Positions 1 through 5,811 of a stretch of DNA of 5,811 bases are shown here, in pieces. Below the pieces are notes generated by a model that worked only from the letters and a program-made list of their open reading frames with translations, did not search any database and had not been told where the DNA came from. The position numbers and the translations under genes are program-made. The stretch's first letter is position 1. Each line of letters starts with the position of its first letter. The DNA is from Planctomycetota bacterium (GTDB lineage Bacteria > Planctomycetota > Brocadiia > JAJRTI01), in NCBI GenBank assembly GCA_024278415.1, contig JAJRTI010000575.1, positions 1-5,811 on the forward strand, given 5' to 3'.

Positions 1-19
1 GCGGGGGCTGTCAACTGGA

Positions 20-36
20 CACACGTCACACCGTGG
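20..36 (+). repeat. Left arm of perfect 17-bp inverted repeat
   Basis: The arm reads CACACGTCACACCGTGG and is the exact reverse complement of 167-183. The arms are separated by 130 bp, and pairing stops abruptly on both sides. No flanking target-site duplication is visible (TCAACTGGA to the left, GGTAAAGAG to the right). The arm contains a small dyad of its own, CACG-6 nt-CGTG at 22-35. It could be a terminal repeat of a small non-autonomous element, a pair of protein-binding sites, or an assembly artefact near a contig end. Confidence 0.85.
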
Positions 37-166
37 CAGTCTGTCCGGATTCCCGCGGCGGCGTTGTGGAAGAATGACATCCGTGGGTCCGATCTGGCCT
101 CCCGCTCTTGCCTCGGCGCTCACAGGCGCTACCCTGAGCCATTGTTCGTGGCCCTGCCCGCCGAGC

Positions 167-183
167 CCACGGTGTGACGTGTG
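167..183 (-). repeat. Right arm of perfect 17-bp inverted repeat
   Basis: The arm reads CCACGGTGTGACGTGTG on the + strand and pairs with 20-36 over all 17 positions. It ends 87 bp before the -35 hexamer of the helicase promoter. The internal CACG-6 nt-CGTG dyad lies at 168-181, 146 bp from its partner in the left arm. Its function is unknown. Confidence 0.85.
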
Positions 184-270
184 GGTAAAGAGCAGGGCAC
201 GGCCATGGGGCTTCGGGGCAGCATGAGGGGGAGGCGCGCGCGTGGGGCCGCGGCCGCGTGCGTCGCGCCC

Positions 271-299
271 TTGACCCCCCTGGCCGCGGGCACTACAAT
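271..299 (+). promoter_or_regulatory. Sigma-70-like promoter for the XPB operon
   Basis: A -35 hexamer TTGACC (271-276) is followed by a 17-bp spacer and a -10 hexamer TACAAT (294-299). Five of six bases match the consensus in each hexamer, and the spacing is optimal. Transcription would start near 305-307. This lies after the GTG at 258 that opens the longest version of the helicase frame, so it argues for a downstream start. It has the same architecture as the promoter at 4089-4117. Confidence 0.72.
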
Positions 300-312
300 A
301 GTTGGGATTATC

Positions 313-390
313 ATGGCCCGGAAAAGTCTCCCGGTACGGGCGACTCCTCTACTGAGGCGCCGATGCAGGCCAACGCAGAGAACCCGATGA
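313..390 (+). CDS. Possible short arginine-rich leader peptide (25 aa)
   Basis: An ATG at 313, only a few bases after the predicted transcription start, opens a 25-codon frame. Its TGA (388-390) overlaps a second in-frame ATG of the helicase at 387 as ATGA, an arrangement typical of translational coupling. The peptide has eight arginines in 25 residues, including an RRR run at 15-17. No Shine-Dalgarno site precedes it, so translation would have to be nearly leaderless. It overlaps the helicase start chosen here (363), and the two are partly alternative interpretations. It may be a chance ORF in G+C-rich DNA. Confidence 0.2.
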   Translation: MARKSLPVRATPLLRRRCRPTQRTR

Positions 391-2087
391 TCGTCCAGGG
401 CGATCGGTCGATCCTCCTGGAGGTCCACTGCCCTCGCTACGAGCAGGCACGGGACGCACTCGTCCGGTTCGCCGAGCTTCAGAAGAGCCCGGAACATATC
501 CACACCTACCTGCTCACGCCGCTATCGCTCTGGAATGCGGCCGCCACGGGCATGGGCGCCCAGCAGGTCATCGACGTCCTCGACGAGTTCAGCAAGTACC
601 CGGTCCCCGACCACATCCGCAAGGAAATCGTCGACTACATCGGGCGTTACGGCAAGGTCAAGCTCGTGCGCGAGGCGGACGGACTCGTGCTCACGTGCGA
701 CGACCGATACGTGCTGCGGGAGATCTGGCGGGACAAGGACGTGGCCGCGTTCCTGGGCGACTGGATCGACGACACGCGCGTCCAGGTCAAGCCCTTCAGC
801 CGGGGCCACGTCAAGCAAGCCCTCATCCGCATCGGCTATCCGGTGGAGGATCTCGCAGGCTACTCCGAGGGCGAGCACATGGAGATCGCCCTGCGGCCCG
901 TCACGGCCGAAGGCCAGGAGTTCCACCTGCGGCGCTACCAGCAGGAGGCTGCAGACGTGTTCCACGCCGGCGGGTCGGTGCACGGCGGCTGCGGAGTCAT
1001 CGTCCTCCCCTGCGGCGCCGGCAAAACCATCGTGGCCATGGCCTGCATGGCCAGGCTCAAGACCCAGACGCTCGTGCTCACCACCAGCGTGACCGCGGTG
1101 CGGCAGTGGAAGGCCGAACTGCTCGCCAAGACCTGGCTCACCGAGGAAGACGTGGGCGAGTACAGCGGCGAGGCCAAGGATCCCAGGCCCGTGACGATCG
1201 CCACGTACCAGATCCTCACGTACCGCAACAAGGAGGACGATTCGTTCGTCCACTTTAGCCTCTTCTCGCGACGCAACTGGGGCCTCATCGTGTACGACGA
1301 AGTGCACCTGCTGCCCGCGCCCGTGTTCCGCATCACCGCGGAGCTTCAGGCCAAGCGCCGGCTGGGACTCACCGCCACACTCGTGCGGGAAGACGGCAAG
1401 GAAGACGACGTGTTCAGCCTGGTTGGGCCCAAGCGCTACGACGTGCCTTGGAAGGTGCTCGAAGAGCAGGGCTGGATCGCCACAGCCAAGTGCACGGAAC
1501 TCCGGCTCCCGCTGCCCGAGCAACTGCGCGCCAAGTACTCCGTGGCCCAGAAGCGCAGCAAGTTCCGCATCGCCGCCGAAAACCCGTTCAAGTTCTACGC
1601 GGCCCAGGAGCTGATCGCCAAGCATGAGGGCGACCTGATCCTGGTGATTGGCCAGTACCTTTCGCAAGTGAAGGCGTTCGCCCAAATGCTGGGCACGCCC
1701 CTCATCACCGGCGCCACGCCGAACAAGCGCCGCGACGAACTCTACACCGCGTTCCGCAACCGCGAGATCCCCGTGCTCGTCGTATCCAAGGTCGGCAACT
1801 TCGCGATCGACCTGCCCGACGCCAACGTGCTCATCCAGATCTCCGGCACGTTCGGCTCGCGGCAAGAAGAAGCCCAGCGCTTGGGCCGCATCCTCCGGCC
1901 AAAGGCCGACGGCGCCCTGGCGAACTTCTACTCCATTGTGACCCGTGAGACGCGCGAGCAAGAGTTCGCAGAGAAACGCCAACGCTTCCTCACCGAGCAG
2001 GGATACGCGTACCAGATCGTCGACCAAGCCGTGCCGCCCGAAGTCGCGGAAGCCATCGCGGTCGAACTCGCCGAGTCGGAGTCGTAA
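363..2087 (+). CDS. xpb: Bacterial XPB/Rad25-type DNA repair helicase
   Basis: Superfamily 2 ATP-dependent DNA helicase of the XPB/Ssl2 family, 574 residues and cytoplasmic. Characterised family members unwind DNA 3' to 5' and act in repair or promoter opening; the role in bacteria is poorly defined. Visible parts: N-terminal Helicase_C_3-like domain (about 9-97), a probable damage-recognition-like segment (100-185), Q-like RRYQQEAADVF (190-200), Walker A CGAGKT (217-222), DEVH (312-315), LTATL (336-340), the XPB-specific RED motif (342-344), motif IV near 425-435, motif V SKVGNFAIDLP (475-485), and motif VI QEEAQRLGRILRP (501-513). Nothing essential is missing. It resembles mycobacterial XPB closely along its length, from memory. 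Start: ATG 363 has GAGG at 354-357 and lies downstream of the promoter. ATG 387 is the alternative. GTG 258 is rejected because it precedes the promoter. First gene of a two-gene operon. Confidence 0.95.
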   Translation: MQANAENPMIVQGDRSILLEVHCPRYEQARDALVRFAELQKSPEHIHTYLLTPLSLWNAAATGMGAQQVIDVLDEFSKYPVPDHIRKEIVDYIGRYGKVKLVREADGLVLTCDDRYVLREIWRDKDVAAFLGDWIDDTRVQVKPFSRGHVKQALIRIGYPVEDLAGYSEGEHMEIALRPVTAEGQEFHLRRYQQEAADVFHAGGSVHGGCGVIVLPCGAGKTIVAMACMARLKTQTLVLTTSVTAVRQWKAELLAKTWLTEEDVGEYSGEAKDPRPVTIATYQILTYRNKEDDSFVHFSLFSRRNWGLIVYDEVHLLPAPVFRITAELQAKRRLGLTATLVREDGKEDDVFSLVGPKRYDVPWKVLEEQGWIATAKCTELRLPLPEQLRAKYSVAQKRSKFRIAAENPFKFYAAQELIAKHEGDLILVIGQYLSQVKAFAQMLGTPLITGATPNKRRDELYTAFRNREIPVLVVSKVGNFAIDLPDANVLIQISGTFGSRQEEAQRLGRILRPKADGALANFYSIVTRETREQEFAEKRQRFLTEQGYAYQIVDQAVPPEVAEAIAVELAESES

Positions 2088-2116
2088 CGCCACCAGCCGC
2101 CGGCCCCATCGAACCC

Positions 2117-3982
2117 ATGAACCTACGCGAAAGCCTCAACCTGCGCCACCACAAGGAACTCACCTACCTGAAGGCCTATTGGCTGGGCGACGATGGCAAG
2201 ACGCTCGACAGGCAGGAGCTGACCCACCGGATCGAGCAAGCCATCCTCAACGAGGACAGACTCGCGGACCACATCCACGGGCTCAGCATCGAGGAGAAGG
2301 GCGTCCTCCGCACGCTACTGCACTCGGAACGCTTCTCCGCCGAGTCGGCCCGGCTCCGGCAAGGCGAAAGCCGCGGCGACTGGCCGGGCCACAAGACGAC
2401 CGAGATTCTCCTTTCCCTCGAACGCAAAGGCTTCCTGGCCATGGCCAAGGAAGTCGACTGGTGGCAGAAGAAGTGGTACACCGCGCGGGTGCCGTTCGAG
2501 CTGGCGCAACTGATCGGGGGCCTCTGGGGCATCGACAACCGCAGGCGCGAGCAAATCCTCAGCCTCAGGCACTACCTGGCCTGCCTGCCCACGCGGAATC
2601 TCGAAGCATTGGCGGAGGAGAGGGGCCTCAATGCCCAGGGCCGCGACGACCTGCTGGACAAACTGACCAACGCGCTGTCGCACGCGGCGCGCGTGGAGGC
2701 GCGCATGGCCGCGCTGCCCGACGAGAGGCTGCGCAAGGCCGCGCACAGCGTGCTCTGCTCCCACGGCGGGATGCTGCTGCTGTCGCGCTTCGACCGCGAC
2801 ACGCGGAAGCTGCTCGAACAGCACAAACACGAGTGGCGCACCATGCTCGAAGAGGCCCTGCTGGGCACCATCGGGTCCATCTCCCTCGTCGACGCGGGCC
2901 TGGCCGTCGAGGGCGAACACCTCGTGATCTTCTTGGAAAACGTGGACGGCTACTTCCGCACGTCGCAAGTGCCCGACCACGTCGTGGCCCCGCCCTCCAC
3001 TGAGCCCATCGACTTCGTGATCGACCTGGGCTCGCTGCTGTGCTTCGTGCGGCAGAACGAAGTGAAGATGACGCGCAACGGCACGGTGTACAAGAGCACC
3101 GCCACAAAGATCATCCACCAGTGCATGATCAAGGAGCACACGGGGCTCGATCCCAAGGAGCTGCTGGACTTCAAGGTGGACCTGTGCCTGGGCCTGGGCA
3201 TCCTCGCCACGGACAACGCGCGCAAGCTTGTGCCAGGCCCGACCGCAGCCTCGTGGGAAACGCGGACGCTGCGCGAAAAACTAGGCATGCTCTACCGGCA
3301 CGTCGTCCACTCCGAGCGCCGGCGCCGGGCAGACCGCTGGGTGCAGACCGTCGAGCGCGGCTTGCTCGCGCTCCTGCCAAGCCTCAACCATGGCGGCTGG
3401 CGCCCCCGGCAAGCCCTCGTCATGCGCGCGGCCGCGCGATACATCATCGACACGCTCGGGGAAAGCCGCCCGCACCCCGCATCCGAGCACGTGCCCACCC
3501 ACCGCATGCTCAACTACCGCACGCTCGACCAGCTCCGGCGCAAGCTCGATACGGACCTCATCAAACCTCTCTGCCTGTCCTCTATCATCGAGTACGGCTC
3601 CAAGGGGGAGCGGCCCCATGCGATGCGCCTCAGCGACACGGGCCGCCTGCTGCTCAACATCGCCAAAGCCAAACCCGATGAGACCGGCGAAGTCGACGCG
3701 CCTGGCACGCGCACCATCACCACCCCCGACTTCGAGGTGCTTCTATTCCCGGAGGGCAACTACTTCGACCTGAAGCAGAGGCTCGCCGCGTTTTGCAAGC
3801 CCATCAAAACCGAACAGGTCTTCCACTTCAAGATCACCCGGGAGCGCGTCGCCCACGCGGTTGCCAGCGGCATGACCCCTGAGGGAATCATCGAGACGCT
3901 CGAAGGCCACTCCGACAACCCCCTGCCGCAAAACGTCGTCTACTCGATCAGGGACTGGGCGGAAACCGCCGGCTGGCCGTAG
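2117..3982 (+). CDS. Helicase-associated (Helicase_C_3-like) protein, XPB partner
   Basis: A 621-residue cytoplasmic protein without ATPase motifs. The C-terminal domain (about 531-619) shows the helicase-associated pattern: TTPDFEVLLFP, FHFKITRERV, SGMTPEGIIETL, then LPQNVVYSIRDWAETAG. The rest looks like a chain of winged-helix units, near 55-125, 200-280, 295-380 and 470-515 (the last ending RLSDTGRLLL), suggesting DNA or protein binding. It begins 29 bp after the helicase stop with no promoter between them, so the genes are very likely cotranscribed. Mycobacteria also place a helicase-associated protein beside XPB (Rv0862c next to Rv0861c, from memory), which supports a functional pair. 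No Shine-Dalgarno site precedes ATG 2117, so translation may depend on ribosomes finishing the helicase. The exact biochemical role is unknown; a scaffold or DNA-loading subunit is inference. Confidence 0.85.
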   Translation: MNLRESLNLRHHKELTYLKAYWLGDDGKTLDRQELTHRIEQAILNEDRLADHIHGLSIEEKGVLRTLLHSERFSAESARLRQGESRGDWPGHKTTEILLSLERKGFLAMAKEVDWWQKKWYTARVPFELAQLIGGLWGIDNRRREQILSLRHYLACLPTRNLEALAEERGLNAQGRDDLLDKLTNALSHAARVEARMAALPDERLRKAAHSVLCSHGGMLLLSRFDRDTRKLLEQHKHEWRTMLEEALLGTIGSISLVDAGLAVEGEHLVIFLENVDGYFRTSQVPDHVVAPPSTEPIDFVIDLGSLLCFVRQNEVKMTRNGTVYKSTATKIIHQCMIKEHTGLDPKELLDFKVDLCLGLGILATDNARKLVPGPTAASWETRTLREKLGMLYRHVVHSERRRRADRWVQTVERGLLALLPSLNHGGWRPRQALVMRAAARYIIDTLGESRPHPASEHVPTHRMLNYRTLDQLRRKLDTDLIKPLCLSSIIEYGSKGERPHAMRLSDTGRLLLNIAKAKPDETGEVDAPGTRTITTPDFEVLLFPEGNYFDLKQRLAAFCKPIKTEQVFHFKITRERVAHAVASGMTPEGIIETLEGHSDNPLPQNVVYSIRDWAETAGWP

Positions 3983-4088
3983 CGCCTGGGGGACCACGCG
4001 CGCAAGTTGGCCGCGGACCAGTCCCGCAAGTCCCGGTGCATCTTGTCCTCGCGGCTCTGTCCAGTCCGCCCTGCCGGCGCTTTCTGCC
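3983..4088. other. Intergenic stretch after the helicase operon
   Basis: This short gap separates the operon from the promoter of the next gene. I find no stem followed by a T-run that would serve as an intrinsic terminator for the helicase operon, and no small gene. Termination may be factor-dependent, or some transcripts may read through into the downstream gene. Confidence 0.5.
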
Positions 4089-4117
4089 TTGACTTCCGCG
4101 CGGCCGATGCCTACCAT
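4089..4117 (+). promoter_or_regulatory. Sigma-70-like promoter for the repeat-protein gene
   Basis: A -35 hexamer TTGACT (4089-4094), a 17-bp spacer and a -10 hexamer TACCAT (4112-4117) lie 60 bp before the GTG start. Transcription would begin near 4124, leaving a leader of about 54 nt. Both this site and the helicase promoter share CCTTGAC around the -35 and TAC at the -10, consistent with the same housekeeping sigma factor. Confidence 0.68.
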
Positions 4118-4163
4118 ACGCCGCGTTGATTTCCCGCCGTTGCCGCGGCACGTGCCAAGCCGA

Positions 4164-4170
4164 AGAGAGG
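4164..4170 (+). promoter_or_regulatory. Ribosome binding site fixing the GTG start at 4178
   Basis: AGAGAGG lies 7 nt upstream of GTG 4178. It decides the start: the frame from this GTG begins with a proper signal peptide, and no ATG is needed. Confidence 0.75.
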
Positions 4171-4177
4171 AACCTGC

Positions 4178-5716
4178 GTGCGCGTATCGATCGTTAGCCT
4201 CTGTGTTGCCGCGTCACTAGTTTGGTCGTCGATCGTACAAGGGGCCACGCCTCCGGCCAAACGTCTTGGGGCTAGGTGGAACTTCTGGCCGTTCTTCTAC
4301 CGCGACCGCCAGCCCACCGAGGGGAGCCGCCACTTCCCGGCCACCGACAACACCATGTGCAACACGCGCGTGCTGTACCCCCTGTTCCACATGCAGCAGT
4401 TCCCGGGGCGCACGGTGTACATGTTCAAGCCGATCATCAACTTCGAGACGACCCAGACCGACTCGTTCTACCAGTGGCAATTTCTGTGGCCGTTCTTCCT
4501 CTACCGCCGCGACGACTCCATGCGCAAGCGGGAGTTCTGGTTCCTGCCCATCATTGGCTGGCGAGACGAGCGGAACCTGTATGACAAGGGCGAGGCTGAT
4601 TTCCTCATGTCCGCGGCCTTTCCTATCCTCTGGTTCAACAACGCGAAACCCAAGGGCATCAAGCGGCGGGGCTCCAGCGCCACGTGCATCGGCCCCCTCT
4701 TCGGCACCGGCTGTAACATCCTCGCGTACGACCGGTTCGACTACGTGCTGTGGCCGCTCTACATTCGGCGCCAACGCTTGGGCGATACGCGGTACGACGT
4801 GATCTGGCCCTTCTTCGGCTGGATGACCGGCAAGCGCGGCGGCTTCCGCGTGTGGCCGCTCTACGTGAAGAAGGACTACCCCGGCCATTACAAGAAACGC
4901 TGGGCGCTGTGGCCGTTCCTCTACTGGGGCACGGTCAAGATGGACACCAAGCACCCGTACAAGGAGTTCGGCTTCTTCCCGCTCTATCGCCAGACGGTTT
5001 CCGACGTGGGCTATGAAAAGCGCTACCTGAGCATCGTGGCCCGCGTGCGCAAGCACAGCAAGAGCAAGGAGCGCGAGTGGTCGTTCATCTGGCCCATTTC
5101 GTACTTCAACACCAAGCCGAAGGAGAAGAAGACCACGCGCAGCTTCTGGCCCCTGTTCGTCTACACCAAGCGGCCCAAACTGACGCGCACGGCCGCGCTC
5201 TACGGCCCCCGGCGCCTGAGCATAGCCACCATGCCGTTCATCTGGTACGAGACGAACCGCGAAGTGCCCGAATACGAGCGCCGCAGCTCCAGCTTCTTCC
5301 CCATCTGGTTCAACTCGTGGTTCTACTTCAAAGACGGCCGGAAGGCGGGCTACCAGCGCCTCTTCCCGCTCTACGGATACGAACGCACCCAAAGCGGCGA
5401 GACGCGCGTCGGCGTACTGTCGCTGCCGCATTTCCACGACACGCTCAAGCAAGGTTTCGAGCGCAACTACTCCGTGCTTGGGCTGTTCCAGTACCGCAAG
5501 TGGGCCGACGGGTACAGCTCCCTGCGCATCATGGGCTCGCTGTACCACCACGACATCGGCCGCGGCATCTTCGACTGGGAAGTGGCCGGCCTCTACAGCT
5601 ACCGCAGCGAGGGCCGCAAGGACTACTCGCATACGTATCTCTTCGGCCTTGTGAAACACGGCAAGACCGAAGGCCGCACGCTGCTCAGGCTGTTCTACAT
5701 ACCGTTCAAGAAATAG
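4178..5716 (+). CDS. Exported WP-repeat protein of unknown function
   Basis: I do not recognise a named family. The 512-residue product starts with a Sec-type signal peptide (Met-Arg, hydrophobic stretch 3-20, likely cleavage after G22 or A23). C9 does not sit in a lipobox, so it is not an evident lipoprotein. The mature part is built from about 24 short repeats with a core of hydrophobic-W/F-P-hydrophobic-aromatic, such as FWPFFY (36), LWPFFLY (103), LWPLYI (191), IWPFFGW (209), VWPLYV (225), FWPLFVY (323) and LFPLYGY (395). Core spacing is mostly 17-22 residues. The proline is lost in the last repeats (434 onward: LGLFQY, VAGLYSY, LFGLV). There are 23 tryptophans. Alternation of aromatic cores with charged turns suggests a beta-hairpin array, perhaps an outer-membrane barrel or a surface beta-rich protein, but the C-terminus YIPFKK lacks a final aromatic. 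Transcribed from its own promoter; no link to the helicase operon is evident. Confidence 0.85.
   Translation: MRVSIVSLCVAASLVWSSIVQGATPPAKRLGARWNFWPFFYRDRQPTEGSRHFPATDNTMCNTRVLYPLFHMQQFPGRTVYMFKPIINFETTQTDSFYQWQFLWPFFLYRRDDSMRKREFWFLPIIGWRDERNLYDKGEADFLMSAAFPILWFNNAKPKGIKRRGSSATCIGPLFGTGCNILAYDRFDYVLWPLYIRRQRLGDTRYDVIWPFFGWMTGKRGGFRVWPLYVKKDYPGHYKKRWALWPFLYWGTVKMDTKHPYKEFGFFPLYRQTVSDVGYEKRYLSIVARVRKHSKSKEREWSFIWPISYFNTKPKEKKTTRSFWPLFVYTKRPKLTRTAALYGPRRLSIATMPFIWYETNREVPEYERRSSSFFPIWFNSWFYFKDGRKAGYQRLFPLYGYERTQSGETRVGVLSLPHFHDTLKQGFERNYSVLGLFQYRKWADGYSSLRIMGSLYHHDIGRGIFDWEVAGLYSYRSEGRKDYSHTYLFGLVKHGKTEGRTLLRLFYIPFKK
5698..5716 (+). repeat. Direct repeat copy 1 (3' end of the repeat-protein gene)
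   Basis: These 19 nt, CATACCGTTCAAGAAATAG, encode the last residues IPFKK and the stop. They recur at 5792-5810 with one substitution (A to G at 5806). The offset is 94 bp, and the hairpin pair lies exactly between the copies. Confidence 0.85.
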
Positions 5717-5718
5717 GA

Positions 5719-5740
5719 GCGGAAGGCCTTCGCCTTCCGT
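5719..5740 (+). repeat. REP-like hairpin 1
   Basis: CGGAAGGC (5720-5727), loop CTTC, GCCTTCCG (5732-5739): a perfect 8-bp stem, extendable by a G-T pair at 5719/5740. It begins 3 nt after the stop codon, so it may slow exonucleases or aid termination, but no T-run follows, which argues against a standard intrinsic terminator. Its reverse complement matches hairpin 2 at 18 of 20 positions. Confidence 0.8.
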
Positions 5741-5763
5741 CACCACCGCCTGGACATCTCAGC

Positions 5764-5787
5764 ATCGGAATGCGAAGGCATTCCGAT
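5764..5787 (+). repeat. REP-like hairpin 2, inverted relative to hairpin 1
   Basis: ATCGGAATGC (5764-5773), loop GAAG, GCATTCCGAT (5778-5787): a perfect 10-bp stem. The central 20 nt equal the reverse complement of hairpin 1 except for one compensated base pair (T-A at 5771/5780 versus the pair at 5725/5734). Linker 5740-5763 separates the two. No T-run follows. Confidence 0.8.
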
Positions 5788-5791
5788 CCAG

Positions 5792-5810
5792 CATACCGTT
5801 CAAGAGATAG
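5792..5810 (+). repeat. Direct repeat copy 2, non-coding
   Basis: CATACCGTTCAAGAGATAG matches 5698-5716 at 18 of 19 positions. It even keeps the ATA CCG TTC AAG reading and the TAG, but has no frame behind it. It ends one base before the window ends, so whether the similarity continues cannot be seen. Confidence 0.85.
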
Positions 5811-5811
5811 A

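Larger units (their letters stand above)
1..362. other. Upstream intergenic region with inverted repeat and promoter
   Basis: No open reading frame here has both a plausible start and a recognisable product. The stretch contains a perfect 17-bp inverted repeat (20-36 with 167-183), a G+C-rich patch with the 10-bp palindrome CGCGGCCGCG (249-258), a sigma-70-like promoter (271-299), and a short leader that may be translated (313-390). I see no tRNA or rRNA. The left edge could hold the tail of an upstream gene, but too little is present to tell. Confidence 0.6.

Noticed and set aside
232..270. Imperfect G+C-rich palindrome just upstream of the helicase -35
   Set aside because: Parts of GGCGCG...CGCGCC pair, including CGCGGCCGCG at 249-258, but the composition is so G+C-rich that such pairing is expected; it was not called as an operator.
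258..362. GTG start at 258 adding 35 residues to the helicase
   Set aside because: It lies before the -35 hexamer at 271, and the extra residues have low-complexity Gly/Pro/Ser-rich content not expected in the family.
129..503. Minus-strand frame of 124 codons in the upstream region
   Set aside because: It overlaps the conserved N-terminus of the helicase and has no ribosome binding site or recognisable domain.
522..2093. Minus-strand open frame of 523 codons antisense to the helicase
   Set aside because: It mirrors a clearly conserved helicase. Long antisense frames arise when third codon positions are mostly G or C. The translated product shows no recognisable domain and is rich in simple Ala/Gly/Leu/His composition.
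5719..5740. Hairpin 1 as a classical rho-independent terminator
   Set aside because: The stem is strong and follows the stop codon, but the next bases (TCACCACCGCC) contain no T-run. It may still help stabilise or end the transcript.
4217..5746. Minus-strand open frame of 509 codons antisense to the repeat protein
   Set aside because: The plus-strand frame has a promoter, a Shine-Dalgarno site, a signal peptide and a regular repeat. The antisense product has none of these and is explained by codon bias.

Overview
The window is G+C-rich DNA, with mostly G or C in third codon positions, coding on the + strand only. It holds three confident genes. The organism is bacterial, judging from sigma-70-type promoters, Shine-Dalgarno sites and a Sec signal peptide. 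Its lineage cannot be fixed from this sequence. An XPB helicase next to a WP-repeat exported protein, plus REP-like hairpins, would fit an uncultivated environmental bacterium (for example near the Planctomycetes and related phyla), but that is inference.

Region 1 (1-362) has no convincing protein gene apart from a possible 25-codon leader ORF. It carries a perfect 17-bp inverted repeat (20-36 and 167-183) and a strong promoter (TTGACC, 17-bp spacer, TACAAT; 271-299). The promoter places the helicase start downstream of it, at about 363.

Region 2 (363-3982) is a two-gene operon. The first gene encodes a bacterial XPB/Rad25-type 3'-5' DNA helicase with all superfamily 2 motifs and the XPB RED motif. 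The second, 29 bp downstream, encodes a 621-residue protein of the helicase-associated (Helicase_C_3-like) type. Its C-terminal domain resembles the N-terminal domain of the helicase. The two probably act together in DNA repair or transcription-linked DNA remodelling, as also suggested by the similar pairing in mycobacteria.

Region 3 (3983-5716) starts a separate transcription unit with its own promoter (TTGACT, 17-bp spacer, TACCAT) and a good ribosome binding site. It encodes a 512-residue exported protein made of about 24 short aromatic/proline repeats (WPFF, WPLY, FPLY) roughly every 19 residues. I do not recognise a named family. It looks like a beta-rich envelope protein.

Region 4 (5717-5811) is non-coding. 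Two perfect hairpins here are inverted copies of one 20-nt palindrome and differ only by a compensated base pair. The pair is flanked by a near-exact 19-nt copy of the 3' end of the exported-protein gene. This resembles a REP/BIME-like element and is, with the repeat protein and the upstream inverted repeat, the least explained part of the window.
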